Part shown: positions 26,773 to 35,741 of the stretch, one piece after another
Position numbering within the stretch: position 1 is the stretch's first letter
Layout of the letters: the number at the start of each line of letters is the position of its first letter
Assembly (NCBI GenBank): GCA_022394755.1
Contig: JAGFCA010000095.1
Span: forward strand, 1 to 64,000
Reading direction: 5' to 3'
DNA length: 64,000 bases
From: Candidatus Poribacteria bacterium
GTDB taxonomy: Bacteria > Poribacteria > WGA-4E > WGA-3G
The notes under the pieces: generated by a model
The model's input: the letters and a program-made list of their open reading frames with translations, nothing else
The model's database searches: none
What the model was told of the DNA's origin: nothing
Made by a program: the position numbers and the translations under genes

Positions 26773-29265
26773 TTAATTTTCAGAATTCTCAGGTTCCTGT
26801 GTAGCAAGGTCATCCTCAGATGGTTGAGAATCATCTGGATTCTCACTGTCATCAGGAGTATCAGAATTCTCAGAACTTTGGGTCTCATCTGTAACTTCAG
26901 TCTCAACAGATTCTTCAGTATTCTGTTCTTCTACCTCAGGCGTATCCGTATCTTCTGAAGACTGAACTTCTTGATTTGTTTCTGTTTCCTCAGTGTTGGT
27001 AAGATTATTGACGTTGTTTTTACCCATTTCCTGTTTCAACAATGCTCCCATAATGGTTTCTTCTTCTTCAACAGGTTCAGGCTGTCTTTGTTGTCGTTGT
27101 GGTGCATGTCGTTCGCGTCGGGGTCGTTCCTGATGTTCTTGTTCATCTGGTGGATTTGCTGCGCGTTCTTGATCGGCAATGGCAGCTTTTAGACTTAATC
27201 CAATCCGTCTTCCTTTAGGATCAAGGTTAATGACTTTTACATCAATTTCATCACCAACAGATACTACTTCTTCAGGTCTTTCGATCCTACGATCAGCGAT
27301 CTCAGAAATATGAATCAATCCGTCAATACCTTCTTCAAGTTTAGTAAAAGCCCCAAAACTTGTAAGATTAACAATTTTACCTCGAACCACCGAACCGACC
27401 TTATATTTTTCTGGAACTTCACTCCATGGATCAGGTTGTGTCTGCTTTAAACCTAATGAAACACGTCGTTCAGAAGCATCAATTTGTAATACTACAACTT
27501 CAACTTCATCGCCTTCCTTCAAAAATTCTTGAGGGTTTGTAGCCCTATCAGTCCAAGATAGGTCAGAAGTATGTATTAACCCGTCAATGCCTTCTTCAAT
27601 TTCAACAAAAGCACCAAAATTGGTAAGATTACGGATTCGTCCATTGATCTTAGTTCCAACAGGATATCTTTGTTCGAGTAGTTCCCATGGATTTTCTTGT
27701 AACTGTTTTATACCTAAAGATATTCTCTTGTCTTCCTTAGAAATTTCAAGGACGATTGCCTCAATTTCTTCACCTTTAGTCACTATTCGGGAAGGTGCAA
27801 CATTACGTCGTGTCCAAGACATTTCAGAAACATGAATCAATCCTTCAACTGCTTCTTCAAGTTGAACAAACACACCATAGTTGACTATATTAACCACAGC
27901 ACCGCTAACTCTTGATCCAACAATATATTTTTCTTCTACGTTTTCCCATGGATCATTAGTTTTTTGTTTTAATCCTAAGGAAATTTTTTCATTATCTTCG
28001 CCGATTGCAATTACTTGAACTTCTAATTCATCACCAATGGCAACGATTTCTGATGGATGATTAATCCGTTTCCACGCCATATCGGTTTTATGGAGTAGTC
28101 CATCAACGCCACCCAGGTCAACAAAAGCACCAAATGCTGTAATGTTCTTAACAACACCATTGATGAGTTGGCCAACTTCAAGATTTTTCAGAACTTCTTC
28201 TTTCTTTTCCGCCATTTCAGCTTCAAGAAATGCCCGACGTGAGAGAACGATATTGTGTCGGCGTTTACTCATGCTGATGACTTTCATTGGGAAAACTTCC
28301 CCAATATACTCGTCAAGATTTGAAATTGGACGTAGTTCAACTTGGGATGCTGGTAGGAATCCGCGTAAAGAACCAACGTATACTTGTAGTCCACCTTTAA
28401 TCCGCTCGGTAATCCGTCCTTCAACAGGTGTACCACTTTCAAATGCTTCGGTAATCTCATCCCAAACAAGAGTTTGATCTGCAATCTTCTTTGATAATAC
28501 TATTTGTCCATCCATATCTTCCCGACGAACAATATATACATCAATTTGATCGCCTACTGCCACAGTGGGTAGATCATTTTCTTGTGAATCAAACTCTGAT
28601 GCGGGTATATACCCTTCAGATTTGAAGCCGATGTCAATCATGACTTCATCACGGCTAACATCAACTACAGTGCCTTTTACGATTTCACCATCAGTAAAGG
28701 CTTTAAGTGAATTATCATACGCTTCTTCAAGAGATTCTTGGCTCATTGCAGCCTGTTCTTCACCTGTATCGGTTTCTTCTTGTGAAGATGAATCTTCGAC
28801 TGTATCAGATTCGGCAGTAACATCAACTGTTTCTGACGAATCATCTGTTGTATCGGTATTGGTTTCTTCTGCACTTGGTGTATCGTCAGATTGCTCTTCA
28901 GATGTATCACTCTCAGCATCAACAGATTCTGGTGTCTGTTGATTTTCATCTGATATATCGGAATCGGGGTCTTCGGTAGGAGGGTTTTCTTCAAACTGGA
29001 TAATGTCTTCAGTGTTGTCTGTTAAATCCCCTTGATCAGTTTCATCAGCAGCAAACTCCACCTGGTTATCTTCATCTACTTCAGAAGTATCATCAGTGCC
29101 ATCGTCTTGAACTTCTGTCTCACTATCGGAAGATTGGTCAATTGGTGCTGTTGTTTCCGTCTCACTTACTTCATCGTGCTCTGTTTCAGTTGTACCGTCA
29201 ACTGTTTCTTCTTCTGTATCCACATTAACAGTGGAATCGTCTGTATGGTTCTGTTCGTTATTCAT
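26773..29265 (-). CDS. rpsA: 30S ribosomal protein S1 with long acidic extensions
   Basis: S1 binds mRNA on the small ribosomal subunit. Six S1 OB-fold repeats run from about residue 190 to 690 (for example FGAFVDLGGVDGLLHKTDMAW, IEEGIDGLIHTSDLSW). The 172 residues before them are almost entirely Asp, Glu, Ser and Thr. The 130 residues after them contain an Arg/Gln-rich patch and then another acidic tail, giving 830 residues against the usual 390-570. An internal ATG at 28746 begins MSQESLEEAYDNSLKAF, resembling the normal N-terminus of S1. Its leader carries two hairpins and a promoter. Confidence 0.9.
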   Translation of the reverse strand: MNNEQNHTDDSTVNVDTEEETVDGTTETEHDEVSETETTAPIDQSSDSETEVQDDGTDDTSEVDEDNQVEFAADETDQGDLTDNTEDIIQFEENPPTEDPDSDISDENQQTPESVDAESDTSEEQSDDTPSAEETNTDTTDDSSETVDVTAESDTVEDSSSQEETDTGEEQAAMSQESLEEAYDNSLKAFTDGEIVKGTVVDVSRDEVMIDIGFKSEGYIPASEFDSQENDLPTVAVGDQIDVYIVRREDMDGQIVLSKKIADQTLVWDEITEAFESGTPVEGRITERIKGGLQVYVGSLRGFLPASQVELRPISNLDEYIGEVFPMKVISMSKRRHNIVLSRRAFLEAEMAEKKEEVLKNLEVGQLINGVVKNITAFGAFVDLGGVDGLLHKTDMAWKRINHPSEIVAIGDELEVQVIAIGEDNEKISLGLKQKTNDPWENVEEKYIVGSRVSGAVVNIVNYGVFVQLEEAVEGLIHVSEMSWTRRNVAPSRIVTKGEEIEAIVLEISKEDKRISLGIKQLQENPWELLEQRYPVGTKINGRIRNLTNFGAFVEIEEGIDGLIHTSDLSWTDRATNPQEFLKEGDEVEVVVLQIDASERRVSLGLKQTQPDPWSEVPEKYKVGSVVRGKIVNLTSFGAFTKLEEGIDGLIHISEIADRRIERPEEVVSVGDEIDVKVINLDPKGRRIGLSLKAAIADQERAANPPDEQEHQERPRRERHAPQRQQRQPEPVEEEETIMGALLKQEMGKNNVNNLTNTEETETNQEVQSSEDTDTPEVEEQNTEESVETEVTDETQSSENSDTPDDSENPDDSQPSEDDLATQEPENSEN

Positions 29266-29285
29266 TAAGATGTCTGGGTATGTTG

Positions 29286-29346
29286 TTAACGCGTTGTAGC
29301 GTTAAGTCCGCCAGTTCCTCCTTGTTTCGAAGTGCTGCTGGCACTT
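29286..29346 (-). promoter_or_regulatory. Structured rpsA leader with upstream Shine-Dalgarno-like site
   Basis: Two hairpins are present: 29330-29335 with 29341-29346 (AAGTGC/GCACTT) and 29286-29292 with 29299-29305 (TTAACGC/GCGTTAA). Between them is AAGGAGG on the minus strand (29323-29317), 52 bases before the rpsA ATG with no start codon close behind it. This could be an autoregulatory element. Confidence 0.45.
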
Positions 29347-29363
29347 TCAGTCGCTTGATATAT

Positions 29364-29392
29364 AGTATATCACAATGTGCATTGAATTGCAA
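29364..29392 (-). promoter_or_regulatory. rpsA promoter
   Basis: On the minus strand TTGCAA (29392-29387) and TATACT (29369-29364) are separated by 17 bases, predicting a leader of about 90 bases. Confidence 0.65.
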
Positions 29393-29695
29393 CATTTAAA
29401 TCTTGTCTCAGATGTGAATTAAATACAAAATATAAAAATGTTCTGGATAGATGAAATTCTTATAGAATATATGTATATTTTCCAGCTCATAGACAGTAAT
29501 ATCAACAAAAAACATGCTAACTAAAGCTTATGAGAGATAATGGTAAAAAAGATTAAAACACAGGGATGTACATCCTATCTTTGTATGAACTTTTGTTAAC
29601 AACCCGTATATATTTCACTTGGTAAGTATGAAAAGAATCTAAATAGTCGTATTTTTATATTATTAAATTGTAGTGTATTTCACAACTTAATCCTC

Positions 29696-29724
29696 TTGCC
29701 AAATATATGATTATAAACTATAAT
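29696..29724 (+). promoter_or_regulatory. Promoter of the STAS/RsbW-like pair
   Basis: TTGCCA (29696-29701), 17 bases, TATAAT (29719-29724), ending 36 bases before the ATG. Confidence 0.65.
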
Positions 29725-29760
29725 GATAATATGGATTTTAACAACGGTAGGTGATAATAT

Positions 29761-30105
29761 ATGGCAAGAACCGAATTAATGACGGTTCGTGATAGCGCAG
29801 ATATCAAAATAATTGATGTCATGACAGATTTAAGCAGTTATGCTGCATTAGATTTGCGTAAGATTCTTGATGGACTTATCGCAAATAAAGTAGATAAAGT
29901 AGTTGTAAATTTCAGTGAAGTTAACCATATCAATAGTACTGCCGTAGGAACGTTAGTAGGTATTGCAAAGCGACTTCGTCAAAACGGTGGTGATCTGAAA
30001 CTTTGTCACTTAGGTCCACCACTCACACGTACATTTAATCTCATAGGGGCATCCAGCGTAGTTGAGATATATGAATCTGAGAAGAGCGCGCTGGCGGCAT
30101 TTTAG
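29761..30105 (+). CDS. STAS-domain anti-sigma factor antagonist
   Basis: A 114-residue single STAS domain of the SpoIIAA/RsbV type. In partner switching the unphosphorylated form binds the anti-sigma kinase and frees a sigma factor. The phosphorylation loop reads HINSTAVGTL, where the usual DSSGLG is replaced by NSTAVG; a serine is still present but the context is unusual. The RsbW-like kinase gene follows 28 bases later. The two other STAS genes in the window (35333-36089) keep DSSGLG, so this one may bind without being regulated by the same kinase. Confidence 0.85.
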   Translation: MARTELMTVRDSADIKIIDVMTDLSSYAALDLRKILDGLIANKVDKVVVNFSEVNHINSTAVGTLVGIAKRLRQNGGDLKLCHLGPPLTRTFNLIGASSVVEIYESEKSALAAF

Positions 30106-30133
30106 TCGTATTCCAACATATTGGTACTAACCT

Positions 30134-30559
30134 ATGGAAAGAGACTATATTGAGTTTAAAATGCCCAGTAATGTATGTTATATTGAATCTGTTAGGGTGT
30201 TTATAGGTAAGTTATCCGAAACACTCGGCTTTACTAAGAAGCGAACAGCCGACATACAACTCGCACTTGATGAAATTTGTAGTAATGCTGTTAACCACGG
30301 TTCTAAGTCAACAGAATCCGTAGTTATAATAATTGTTACTGTTGATAAACAATTCTTAGAGGTGATGGTAAGAGATACAGGAGACAGAAATACAACAAAC
30401 TGGTTCACGCCTGAAAGACTCGCAGAAATACAGGCACAACGTACTCCTGAAGGTGAAGGTGGACACGGGTTATATCTTATTGAATGTCTCACAGATGGAC
30501 ACAAAATACAAGCCAATAATTCTGGGGGGACCGATGTGACGGTTCACTTTAATAGATAG
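30134..30559 (+). CDS. RsbW/SpoIIAB-like anti-sigma serine kinase
   Basis: The 141-residue HATPase_c_2 protein has the N-box QLALDEICSNAVNHG, the VRDTG motif and a glycine-rich lid, EGEGGHGLYLIECLTD. Such proteins phosphorylate STAS antagonists and sequester sigma factors. It is co-transcribed with the STAS gene 28 bases upstream. Its 3' end converges on the receiver-PP2C gene with only seven bases between stops, so the kinase and the opposing phosphatase are encoded tail-to-tail. No sigma factor gene is adjacent. Confidence 0.87.
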   Translation: MERDYIEFKMPSNVCYIESVRVFIGKLSETLGFTKKRTADIQLALDEICSNAVNHGSKSTESVVIIIVTVDKQFLEVMVRDTGDRNTTNWFTPERLAEIQAQRTPEGEGGHGLYLIECLTDGHKIQANNSGGTDVTVHFNR

Positions 30560-30566
30560 GAGATTA

Positions 30567-31736
30567 TCAGTTAAGATTTCCTTGAACGACAATGAGAGTT
30601 AAATCGTCTGGATTCGGAGAAGTATCCGAAAATGTACTTATGGATTGTGAGACATACTCAATCAAATCCATCGGTCTCTCATTTTCACATTCTGATACAA
30701 CATCTTTCAACCTTTCAACAGAAAATTCTTCACCCTTTGAATTCTTCACTTCATAGGCGCCATCAGTGTAAAGGAACATTCGACTTGAATGTTCGAAGGT
30801 ATAACGACAGTTTTCATACTCTGATTCTCGCCAGATCCCTAAACCATTCCCTGAATGTCCATTTGTAATTAGTGTATAACTTGAATCTGAATCACTCCGT
30901 AAGAAAGGAAAGGGATGTCCTGCATTGGCACATACCAATTCTTTTGATTTTAGATCAATTACTCCACAAAAGGCTGTGGCAAACATAAACAGATGTGTGC
31001 TAATCATATCATTAAATCGAGTATTAAGTAATCTAATAATTTCTGCGGGGTTATCATCAACTACATCTCTATGTTCAGATAGTATAGTCTTTATGAAGAC
31101 AGTAATGAGTGCTGCAGATGCACCATGTCCCATGACATCCGAAATTAGAAATCCCATTCTATTTTCATCTATTTCCCATAAATCATAAAAATCTCCGCCA
31201 ACTGCAAGTGCGGGTGAACAGTGTGAAGCAATTTTAAAGGCTCCAATTTCCTGTGGTCCATTTTTTGGTATCAGGATTTCTTGTACATTCCGTGCCATTT
31301 GAAGTTCAGATTCTAAACGAGTATTATATTCTTCCAAAGTGTCATGGTATTGTTTTATACGTAGTAAAGACTTTATTCTTGCTAATACCTCAAAACTATT
31401 AAAAGGTTTTTCGATAAAATCATCTGCTCCCGCTTCCACAGCCTTAATCCTGTTTTCTTGTGTATCCCGTAGAGCAGTGATCATAATGATTGGTATGAAT
31501 TCTGTATTTTTATCAGCTCTCACCCTTTTTACCACTTCAAATCCATCTATTTTGGGCATATTGATATCTAATAAGATAAGGTCTGGTGCATCTTTTTTAA
31601 TTGAGTCTAATGCCTCTTCTCCATCACAAGCAGTTCTAACTATGTAGCCTCGAGTCTGGAGTTGAATTTGTAGTATCTTGATGTTTCGGGGTTCATCGTC
31701 GACAACAAGAATATTAGCGGTTTCTTCAACGATCAT
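30567..31736 (-). CDS. Receiver-PP2C (SpoIIE/RsbU-type) phosphatase response regulator
   Basis: The 389-residue product has an N-terminal receiver domain (VVDDEPRN, LILLDINMPKIDGF with the phospho-acceptor Asp, ITALR, KPFN). A short coiled linker (about 130-155) leads to a SpoIIE-type PP2C domain with VGGDFYD, SDVMGHG, CANAGHPFP, LYTDGAYE and PDDLTLIV. It should dephosphorylate STAS antagonists when its receiver is phosphorylated. Its ATG overlaps the stop of the upstream receiver gene by four bases (ATGA), indicating translational coupling. It is the last gene of the minus-strand signalling operon. Confidence 0.9.
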   Translation of the reverse strand: MIVEETANILVVDDEPRNIKILQIQLQTRGYIVRTACDGEEALDSIKKDAPDLILLDINMPKIDGFEVVKRVRADKNTEFIPIIMITALRDTQENRIKAVEAGADDFIEKPFNSFEVLARIKSLLRIKQYHDTLEEYNTRLESELQMARNVQEILIPKNGPQEIGAFKIASHCSPALAVGGDFYDLWEIDENRMGFLISDVMGHGASAALITVFIKTILSEHRDVVDDNPAEIIRLLNTRFNDMISTHLFMFATAFCGVIDLKSKELVCANAGHPFPFLRSDSDSSYTLITNGHSGNGLGIWRESEYENCRYTFEHSSRMFLYTDGAYEVKNSKGEEFSVERLKDVVSECENERPMDLIEYVSQSISTFSDTSPNPDDLTLIVVQGNLN

Positions 31737-32119
31737 GTAGTCTTCTTTTTAATGTGGTGTTTTACTCGTTCAACTAAAACATGTGTATCAATAGGTTTGC
31801 TTAAATAATCATCGCAGCCAGCCTTGAGTAGGCGTTCTTTGTCTCCTGACATTGCTGCTGCAGTTATGGCAATTATAGGAATACTGCACAATTTTGGTTC
31901 TGACTTAATTAGACGTGTCAATTCTTCACCACTTTTTCCTGGCAGCGCAATATCCATAAGGATGAGCGAGGGGATTGAATTCTCTAAATATGTAAGTGCT
32001 TCAGTAGCATTAACAGATTCAACTACACTATATCCTGCTGATTCAAGGACAATCCTGACAACTTTTCTATTTAATGCTTGGTCTTCTATTACTAAGATTT
32101 GAACCAAATCGTTATCCAA
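31733..32119 (-). CDS. Single-domain response regulator (CheY/DivK-like)
   Basis: A 128-residue stand-alone receiver: VIEDQALNRKVVRIVLESAG, the phospho-acceptor Asp in LILMDIALPGKSGEE, ITAAAMSGD and the conserved Lys in LSKPID. With no output domain it likely shuttles phosphate from the histidine kinase to the receiver-PP2C phosphatase. It overlaps the next gene by four bases and follows the kinase gene by 150 bases. Confidence 0.88.
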   Translation of the reverse strand: MDNDLVQILVIEDQALNRKVVRIVLESAGYSVVESVNATEALTYLENSIPSLILMDIALPGKSGEELTRLIKSEPKLCSIPIIAITAAAMSGDKERLLKAGCDDYLSKPIDTHVLVERVKHHIKKKTT

Positions 32120-32269
32120 ATTTGTACACCATACTTAATTATTAGGAGCATCAAAACTCAATTCATCATAATCTTATGAAGTGGATAGTCAAATAGAGAT
32201 TACTTGGATTCTTGTATAACTGTAGCAGAACTTTAATGTGTAATTATACAAATAGAAGGAATGTTTATC

Positions 32270-34552
32270 TTAAGATTGGGTAATAGGGATACTGAATGAA
32301 AACGTACTGCCTTTTCCTTCTTCACTTGTCACACTAATTTCTCCTTGATGTAATTCAATCAATCTTTGGGTTAGTGCTAAACCGAGACCTGTTCCCCCAT
32401 ACCGTCTGGATTTTGATGTATCAATCTGTGTGAAAGGTGCAAATAGTTTCATTTGATCTTCCTCTGAAATGCCGATACCTGTGTCTGTAACCATTACATA
32501 TAAATCGGAGGTGGTTACCTTCAAATTTGTTGTTACTTTCCCATTATCCGGAGTAAACTTGACAGCGTTTGAAAGGAGGTTATAGAAAATTTGTTTGACT
32601 TTGATTCTGTCAGCCTCAATAGTTCCATTTTCTGGACAAGCCAAACTAAGTTCAATATTTTTTTTCATCGCCAAAGCATTTATTATTGCATTAACCTCTT
32701 CAACAGCGTCAAGAATATGAAATTCTTCAAGTTGTAATGACATTTTTCCAGCTTCAATTTTAGATAAATCAAGAATATCATTAATCATTTCCAGTAAATG
32801 CTGTCCACTAACCCTAATATCGTTAATACATTCTTTTTGTTCTTCATTTACAGGACCGACAAGTTCATCTCTTAGAATTTCTGCGAATCCTATTATAGCA
32901 TTTAATGGTGTACGTAATTCATGACTCATATTTGCCAGAAAATCACTTTTTGCTCTACTTGCATATTCAGCAGTTTCTTTAGCATTCTGCATAGCTTGTT
33001 GGGCTTTTATCCGATCAGTATTATCAAGAGCCATACTAATGATAATTCGAGTTCCATCTTGTTGTATTCCGAGAAGAGATGAACTAAACTCCCAAATCTG
33101 TTTTTCACCTGCTTTTGTAGTAATATCATACTGTGCAGGTGTCACTCGTTCCTTGTTAAGATTGACTTGAACAAGATATTCCTGAATGTCCTTGCTTAAC
33201 TCTTGATTGGCTTGTTCTAACCAGTTAGATACAGTGGTCATTTCTTCTGGACTATAACCAGTTAGTTCAGTCCATGCCCGACTAATGAGAATTATTTCTC
33301 CATTTTCATCGTGAATCATAATAGGTAGTGGTGCATTAAGAACTGCTCGACGAAAACGTTGTTCACTCTCTTGTAATTCTGTTTCAGCTTGTTTTCGTGC
33401 GGATATATCGGTTGATGTCATCAGAAAACCAACTATTTTTCCATCACGTATAATTGGTCCCAAGCATGAGGCATACCAATTTCCACTCAGTCTACCTTGA
33501 ATTTCATAGCCTGCTACTTCACCTGTATCAATTACTTGACGGCATGCTTGACGAAACCCATCATGATGTTCTTCAGTAAGGAATTCAAAAATACTTTTAC
33601 CTACAACATCTTCAACTGCTACCTCAGCTGCTGGAGGAATTCTATTAATGAATTGTAGTGTATAATTCAAGTCGAGAGTTGAAATTATATCCGGTGCACT
33701 TTCGACTAATGAACGCCATTTAGCTTCAGAATCTCGTAGTGCTTGATCAGCACGATGGTATTCAGTAATATCTCTTGAAATACCGCATGTACCTTTAATT
33801 CGACCGCTTCTATCCCGGATTGGAACTTTAGTTGTTGATACCCAAGTATCCTGCGAACCAGGCCAGGTTTCTTTTTCTTGTTTAGCTTCTATCGGTTTTC
33901 CAGATTCAATAACTGTTTTCTCATCTTCATATGCTTGATGTGCATGTTCTCTCGTGAAGAAATCAAAATCAGTTTTACCAATCGCATCAGATGGATCTTT
34001 AAGACCGAATCGGTTCGCAAGAGATCGGCTAATACGAATGAATTGACTATCGATATCCTTAAAATATATATGATCAGGATTATTATCCATCAATGTATGG
34101 AGAAATTCACTTTCTTGAGTATGCATTGCAGCTAATTGTTGGAACTTTAGCTCATTATCACGAAGCTTATTCTCCATCTGCATTACTGATGAAGTATCCC
34201 TTGCCAATACATAATAGATCGACTGTTCACGGTCTAAACGTATGATAAATTGAAGCCTTTTATATTCTTCATCAATGCTATGTAGTCGTGCCTCAAAAGT
34301 CGTATTTAATGAATCGTTATCATTTAATTTATTGATCTCGGAGAGGACGGATGGACGGTCATCAGAATGAATTAATTCAATCCAAGATCGTGATTGAAGT
34401 TCTTCTAATGAATAACCGAGAGTATCTTCCCAGGAAGGATTAAGAGGGATTAAGATGCCTTCAAAAGTTATAATGGCGAACATTTCCGCAGACATCTGAA
34501 AAAAAGGGTTATTTCTAAATACTTCAATTTCAGGTGACATGCGGTTCACCAT
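32270..34552 (-). CDS. Cytosolic four-PAS sensor histidine kinase
   Basis: The 760-residue protein has four PAS domains (about residues 10-130, 150-270, 275-395 and 400-515), then HisKA with the phospho-acceptor in FLANMSHELRTPLNAIIGF and an HATPase domain (NLLSNAVKFTP, DTGIGIS, RRYGGTGLGLAL). No transmembrane segment is visible, so it should sense internal signals such as redox or small ligands. Its start overlaps the universal-stress-protein stop as TGATG; a GTG three bases earlier is possible. Lack of its own receiver fits transfer to the two downstream receivers. Confidence 0.9.
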   Translation of the reverse strand: MVNRMSPEIEVFRNNPFFQMSAEMFAIITFEGILIPLNPSWEDTLGYSLEELQSRSWIELIHSDDRPSVLSEINKLNDNDSLNTTFEARLHSIDEEYKRLQFIIRLDREQSIYYVLARDTSSVMQMENKLRDNELKFQQLAAMHTQESEFLHTLMDNNPDHIYFKDIDSQFIRISRSLANRFGLKDPSDAIGKTDFDFFTREHAHQAYEDEKTVIESGKPIEAKQEKETWPGSQDTWVSTTKVPIRDRSGRIKGTCGISRDITEYHRADQALRDSEAKWRSLVESAPDIISTLDLNYTLQFINRIPPAAEVAVEDVVGKSIFEFLTEEHHDGFRQACRQVIDTGEVAGYEIQGRLSGNWYASCLGPIIRDGKIVGFLMTSTDISARKQAETELQESEQRFRRAVLNAPLPIMIHDENGEIILISRAWTELTGYSPEEMTTVSNWLEQANQELSKDIQEYLVQVNLNKERVTPAQYDITTKAGEKQIWEFSSSLLGIQQDGTRIIISMALDNTDRIKAQQAMQNAKETAEYASRAKSDFLANMSHELRTPLNAIIGFAEILRDELVGPVNEEQKECINDIRVSGQHLLEMINDILDLSKIEAGKMSLQLEEFHILDAVEEVNAIINALAMKKNIELSLACPENGTIEADRIKVKQIFYNLLSNAVKFTPDNGKVTTNLKVTTSDLYVMVTDTGIGISEEDQMKLFAPFTQIDTSKSRRYGGTGLGLALTQRLIELHQGEISVTSEEGKGSTFSFSIPITQS

Positions 34553-35313
34553 CACTTCGTAACTAAAACAGCGCGATTAGCAAGTTTAACAACAGTTTGT
34601 GTTGTACTTTGAAAAACCATTTCATAGAGGCGACCATGATGGCTTGCACTGATAGCAATCAAATCGCAGTCGTTTTCTTCAGCGTTTTCCAAGATATTTG
34701 TTACAGTAAATCCAAGGGCAGTAATAAACTCTGATGATACATCATAAAACTTGAGGTAGTCATCCATTTGTTGTCTGATTTCTGATGCTTCTTCAGGTGT
34801 GTCTGAGAGTGCTAAACCTAAGAGATCAGACTTAGTCAACTCGGCAATTTCAGCTGATAGAGTTAGAACATGATCAGAATAGATGTCCCCATGATGAACT
34901 GTGAGTATTTTTCGTAAGAGGGTACATTGTTCGTGTACAATTATGATGGGTTTCGTTATATGAGCCAGTATATCATCTATCTGGTTTTGTATTAGTTTTA
35001 ATCCGTGTGTTTTTATATCTTCTGGTAGACCTATGACGACTAAATCGGCAGAATGTGCTTTCTGACATATCATTTGTCTCGGATTGCCTGCTACTGCTTC
35101 AATATGATAATCTAAAAAATCATAAAGTTCACATTCCTTTTCAGTACGACCCAAAATGGTTTCAGCGACTTCTGAACTACCTCCGTGAGAACTGTCTTGA
35201 AAAAAGACACATGATAGGTGTGTTCCTAAGAGCACGGCAAGTTGACCTGCGTAATCAAATGCATTTCTTTCATAATCAGTATCACCGATAGAAACGAGGA
35301 TATTTTTTATCAT
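34552..35313 (-). CDS. Tandem universal stress protein (UspA) domains
   Basis: The 253-residue product begins MIKNILVSIGDTDYERNAF and contains two UspA-fold halves (about residues 1-130 and 135-253), ending in VVKLANRAVLVTK. Canonical nucleotide-binding G-x2-G-x9-G-S/T residues are only partly conserved in either half. Universal stress proteins act in stress survival. It sits inside the partner-switching operon, translationally coupled to the histidine kinase, so it could modulate that kinase's input. Confidence 0.83.
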   Translation of the reverse strand: MIKNILVSIGDTDYERNAFDYAGQLAVLLGTHLSCVFFQDSSHGGSSEVAETILGRTEKECELYDFLDYHIEAVAGNPRQMICQKAHSADLVVIGLPEDIKTHGLKLIQNQIDDILAHITKPIIIVHEQCTLLRKILTVHHGDIYSDHVLTLSAEIAELTKSDLLGLALSDTPEEASEIRQQMDDYLKFYDVSSEFITALGFTVTNILENAEENDCDLIAISASHHGRLYEMVFQSTTQTVVKLANRAVLVTK

Positions 35314-35332
35314 AATGTACTGAAACCATTCC

Positions 35333-35698
35333 TTACTGTTTTGGTTGGTTAAGAGGATTCAATAATGAATTGACTGCCTCCTCTTCACTTTCAAAATTTT
35401 GAAAAACAGTTATAAGTCTTGCCATAACAATTAAATTTTTTACATGTTTATTAACGTTTATGACAGCAATTGATCCACCCCGCGGTTGAACGTCTGTGTA
35501 AATTTTCATTATCGCACCAAGACCTGAACTATCCATGCTTGTAACATCTTTGAAGTCAAAAACAAGGTTAGGAGGATCTTCCATATTCTTTAATTCCTGT
35601 TCAATAAGATCTGTCACTTCACTTATATGCGGAGCAATAATCCTACCTTCAAGCTTAAAGATCGTGACACCATCCCGTTGAGATTTTTTGATTGCCAT
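35333..35698 (-). CDS. STAS-domain anti-sigma factor antagonist
   Basis: A 121-residue STAS protein with the phosphorylatable serine in TSMDSSGLGAIMKIY. It is the second gene of the minus-strand signalling operon, 43 bases after another STAS gene and 19 bases before the universal stress gene. A likely substrate of the RsbW-like kinase and of the receiver-PP2C phosphatase. Confidence 0.87.
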   Translation of the reverse strand: MAIKKSQRDGVTIFKLEGRIIAPHISEVTDLIEQELKNMEDPPNLVFDFKDVTSMDSSGLGAIMKIYTDVQPRGGSIAVINVNKHVKNLIVMARLITVFQNFESEEEAVNSLLNPLNQPKQ

Positions 35699-35741
35699 AG
35701 TTCTATCCTCTACAAAAAATTAGTCTTAGTGTATATGGGAT

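Larger units (their letters stand above)
29266..29760. other. Divergent intergenic region
   Basis: The space between rpsA and the STAS gene holds the rpsA leader and promoter and the STAS promoter. Nothing else was recognised between about 29400 and 29690. Confidence 0.6.
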
